From QZKY01 sp942492925 (lineage in GTDB: Bacteria > Pseudomonadota > Gammaproteobacteria > Burkholderiales > Burkholderiaceae_D), in the NCBI GenBank assembly GCA_942492925.1, contig OW818641.1:1240001-1304000 (forward strand): DNA of 64,000 nt, given 5' to 3'. This document shows, one piece after another, positions 61,656 through 64,000 of this stretch. Within the stretch, counting starts at the first letter, position 1. The number at the start of each line of letters is the position of its first letter. Made by a program: the position numbers and the translations under genes. Under the pieces are notes generated by a model. It worked only from the letters and a program-made list of their open reading frames with translations, did no database searches and had not been told where the DNA came from.

Positions 61656-62294
61656 ATGAAATCCCTCGCCGATCTGCGCAAAACCTACGCTCGGGAATCG
61701 TTGAACGAATCCGCCGTCGATCCCGATCCGATCGTCCAGTTCCGCACCTGGATGAATGAGGCGCTGGATGCGCAACTGCCTGAACCCAATGCCATGACGG
61801 TGGCCACTGTCAATGCCGATGGTCGTCCGTCGGCGCGCGTGTTGCTGATCAAGGGCGTGGACGAACGCGGGTTTGTTTTTTTCACGAACTACGATAGCCA
61901 CAAGGGACATGACATCGACGCCAATCCGCAAGCGGCGCTGGTGTTTTACTGGACGGAACTGGAACGTCAGGTGCGCATCGAAGGGCGCGTGGAAAAACTG
62001 CCGGAAGCCGAGAGCGACGAATATTTTGCTTCCCGCCCGCTCGATTCGCGCATCGGTGCCTGGGCTTCGGAGCAAAGCAAGGAACTGTCCCACCGGGCCG
62101 TGCTGGTGGCGAATGCCGCGAAATATGCCGCCAAATTCATGCTGAATCCACCGCGCCCACCGCATTGGGGCGGATATGTCGTTATTCCTGATGCGATTGA
62201 ATTCTGGCAGGGACGTCCGTCACGCCTGCACGATCGCATTGTCTACCATCGCCAGTCGGACGGCACCTGGAAAATCACCCGACTCTATCCTTGA
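61656..62294 (+). CDS. pdxH: Pyridoxamine 5'-phosphate oxidase
   Basis: The 212-residue FMN enzyme makes pyridoxal phosphate from PMP or PNP. Signatures are EPNAMTVATVNADGRPSARVLL, SHKGHDIDANPQAALVFYW, QSKELSHRAVL-like (EQSKELSHRAVL) and RPPHWGGYVVIPDAIEFWQG. It is full length and ends RLYP as usual. It stands alone between the MBL gene and the convergent radical SAM gene. Confidence 0.96.
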   Translation: MKSLADLRKTYARESLNESAVDPDPIVQFRTWMNEALDAQLPEPNAMTVATVNADGRPSARVLLIKGVDERGFVFFTNYDSHKGHDIDANPQAALVFYWTELERQVRIEGRVEKLPEAESDEYFASRPLDSRIGAWASEQSKELSHRAVLVANAAKYAAKFMLNPPRPPHWGGYVVIPDAIEFWQGRPSRLHDRIVYHRQSDGTWKITRLYP

Positions 62295-62322
62295 TCGTTA
62301 TTCCTGAGCGCCTGACAGCCTG

Positions 62323-63441
62323 CTAGCGCACCCAGTCGATTCCCGGATCATTGGCAGGATTGATGTCGTCACTGATTCTGATCGGAATGCGCTGTGCGCC
62401 AAACCGTCCCACTTTTTCTTCATAGCGCCCTGCGATGCGCGTGCCGCATTCCGGACATGAACCCTCCGGTGCCAGGCGATAACGGTTGATCTGGAACCAG
62501 TCGCGCACGATCAGATTGGTGTGACATTTCGGGCAGAAGGTGGTGTCGCCTTCCTTGTAATGCACGTTGCCGGTGTAAACATAGTGTAAACCAGCATCGA
62601 GCGCGATTTGTCGTGCGCGCACGAGCGTGGCCGGTGGCGTGGCGGGCACATCGGTCAGGCGGTAGTCGGGACGGAATGCGGAAAAATGCACAGGAACATC
62701 CGCGCCCAATTCTTTGTGAATCCATGTCGAGAGCGCGATCAATTCTTCTTCCGAATCGTTTTTGCCCGGGATGAGCAGGGTGGTGATTTCCAGCCACGTC
62801 TTGGTTTCATGCTTCACATATTTGAGCGTATCCAGCACCGGTTGCAGATGCGCGCCGGTGAGCTTGAAGTAAAAATCTTCCGAGAAGGCTTTCAGGTCGA
62901 TGTTGGCCGCATCCATTCTGGAATAGAAATCGCGTCGAGATTCCTCATGCATGTAGCCCGCCGTTACGGCAACGGTCTGAATGCCGTGTGCGTGACAAGC
63001 GTCAGCGACATCCATCGCGTACTCGGTGAAGATCACGGGATCGTTGTAAGTAAACGCGACGCTTTTGCATTTATAGTGTTTGGCTGCCAGCGCAATTTCT
63101 TCCGGACTGGCCTGATCGAGCAGACGATCCATGTCTTTCGATTTGCTGATATCCCAGTTCTGACAAAATTTGCAGGCGAGGTTGCAGCCCGTTGTGCCGA
63201 AAGAGAGGGTGCTGGATCCGGGATAAAACTGGTTCAACGGTTTCTTTTCAATCGGATCGATGCAAAAACCGGAAGAGCGTCCGTAAGTGGTGAGAATGAG
63301 ATGTTCTCCCTTGCGCATGCGAACAAAGCAGGCGCCGCGCTGGCCGTCATTCAGTTTGCAGTCGCGTGGGCATAGGTAACAATGCATACGCCCATCATCG
63401 GCCCAGCGCCAGTATCGTGCAAGGTAGTCGTTTGGCATCAT
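62323..63441 (-). CDS. amrS: AmmeMemoRadiSam system radical SAM enzyme
   Basis: The protein has 372 residues from MMPNDYLARYW, with AGGAG before the ATG. The radical SAM cluster motif C-x3-C-x2-C is GCNLACKFCQNW. There is an extra N-terminal cysteine group (HCYLCPRDCKLNDGQRGAC) and a C-terminal zinc-ribbon-like pair (FCPKCH and CPECGTR). It belongs to a three-part system with an AMMECR1 protein and a Memo protein. The chemistry is not established to my knowledge. Its start overlaps the AMMECR1 gene by 4 bases. Confidence 0.92.
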   Translation of the reverse strand: MMPNDYLARYWRWADDGRMHCYLCPRDCKLNDGQRGACFVRMRKGEHLILTTYGRSSGFCIDPIEKKPLNQFYPGSSTLSFGTTGCNLACKFCQNWDISKSKDMDRLLDQASPEEIALAAKHYKCKSVAFTYNDPVIFTEYAMDVADACHAHGIQTVAVTAGYMHEESRRDFYSRMDAANIDLKAFSEDFYFKLTGAHLQPVLDTLKYVKHETKTWLEITTLLIPGKNDSEEELIALSTWIHKELGADVPVHFSAFRPDYRLTDVPATPPATLVRARQIALDAGLHYVYTGNVHYKEGDTTFCPKCHTNLIVRDWFQINRYRLAPEGSCPECGTRIAGRYEEKVGRFGAQRIPIRISDDINPANDPGIDWVR

Positions 63442-64000
63442 GTTTTTTCTCCTGGGAGATTTGTCTCTGACCATTTGTGAACATGATAGCGATACAGCTT
63501 CAGTTCTTCCGCCCAGAAGTGGGCGGGCAAACCCGCCTTGAGTTTGAGATGTTTCATGAATTCGGCAGGGGTGGGCAATTGTTCCCACACTTGCGGCAGG
63601 AAAGTGCTGCGGTAGTGCTTGTATTCCATCACGATGCCGTCGAGGCCCGGTTGCAGTTGTTCCTGAGCGTGGGCTTCGCTGGTGAAGGTCAGCGGTTTTT
63701 GGGGCGATAGCAGCGAGACTTCGATGTGTGTGATGTCGAGTTCCTTGATCGTCATCGGCGCAAAGCGCGGATCGCGAAAAGCAGCAGCCTGCGCATTGGC
63801 CTTGACGTCAGCCAGCAGCGTGCGATGCGCTTCCAGTGTGCCGATGCAACCGCGCAGTTTTTCGTTTTGTTTGAGTGTCACAAAGGTCGCGCCGGGTTTG
63901 CGCAGCCATGCGCTCGATTCGTCAGCCTGTTGCGGTTTGCCAAGCGCCGTCGAAATCGATGCGCGGGCGATGGGTAGCAGGACGTCGCCGTGTGGGGTAT
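63438..64000 (-). CDS. amrA: AMMECR1-domain protein (5' end outside window)
   Basis: The frame is open to the window end. The visible part starts TPHGDVLLPIARASISTALG and holds the family core GATFVTLKQNEKLRGCIG, DPRFAPMTIKEL and EVSLLSPQKPL; it ends NLPGEKT. This is the A component of the AmmeMemoRadiSam system. The Memo component is not in view and would lie beyond 64000, or could be fused upstream. Confidence 0.9.
   Translation of the reverse strand, partial: TPHGDVLLPIARASISTALGKPQQADESSAWLRKPGATFVTLKQNEKLRGCIGTLEAHRTLLADVKANAQAAAFRDPRFAPMTIKELDITHIEVSLLSPQKPLTFTSEAHAQEQLQPGLDGIVMEYKHYRSTFLPQVWEQLPTPAEFMKHLKLKAGLPAHFWAEELKLYRYHVHKWSETNLPGEKT

Overview
The window looks like a chromosomal stretch of a moderately GC-rich betaproteobacterium, most likely Burkholderiales and perhaps Oxalobacteraceae. 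The basis is the OmpR/EnvZ pair, the large single-chain PurL, HolC followed by a DUF2486-like gene, a small Trp-rich TIGR04438-like protein, homospermidine synthase and DUF4124 proteins. This is judged from sequence character and gene content only; no database search was possible. Most of the window is ordinary housekeeping chromosome. I see no phage, transposase, plasmid functions or CRISPR array.

Layout. 1-5.1 kb: a cut-off His/Met-rich secreted protein, a leucine-rich-repeat protein, an HPP membrane protein and the nitrosative-stress pair hcp-hcr. 5.3-10.2 kb: a glutamine amidotransferase, a small unknown protein, a 4Fe-4S/CDGSH protein, a CitE-like lyase, homospermidine synthase and an OmpR-type regulator whose receiver lacks the phospho-acceptor Asp. 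10.4-17.1 kb: prfA, dsbB, prmC, a secreted barnase-like RNase with its barstar inhibitor, purN, an RsmB-like rRNA methyltransferase and an MscS channel. 17.1-21.1 kb: a diguanylate cyclase, envZ-ompR and a small secreted protein. 21.2-25.4 kb: purL and tRNA-Ser(GCT).

25.4-30.5 kb is the most irregular part. It holds a hairpin-array repeat, a low-GC two-TM membrane protein, decayed 3' ends of an HD-GYP gene and a GGDEF gene, and then the intact HD-GYP and GGDEF genes with a small secreted protein between them. 30.9-36.2 kb: an outer-membrane barrel, an MFS transporter with a C-terminal ABM-like domain, a 49-residue small gene, tRNA-Pro(GGG), a CYTH protein, the Trp-rich protein and a divergent folD. 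36.2-43.7 kb: oligopeptidase A, a DUF4124-glutaredoxin, holC, DUF2486, dadA, a second HD-GYP gene, tRNA-Gly(CCC) and trmB.

43.7-48.7 kb is a complete vitamin B12 uptake locus: promoter, cobalamin riboswitch, btuB, btuC, btuD, btuF. 48.8-55.1 kb: a sirtuin, an MBL hydrolase, a PsiE-like protein, two Hsp20 chaperones, a CBS-domain protein, an alpha/beta hydrolase, a small acidic protein and a CapA-like protein. 55.1-60.4 kb is an aromatic-acid-type efflux operon (MarR, FUSC, DUF1656, HlyD, NodT) with a 42-bp palindrome at its head. 60.5-64 kb: an MBL hydrolase, pdxH and two genes of the AmmeMemoRadiSam system, the last cut by the window edge.

The strongest candidates for a second look are the degenerate-receiver regulator, the two multi-hairpin repeats, the tandemly duplicated c-di-GMP gene ends, the FolD with an altered NADP-site arginine, the MarR palindrome and the nested inverted repeat upstream of hcp.
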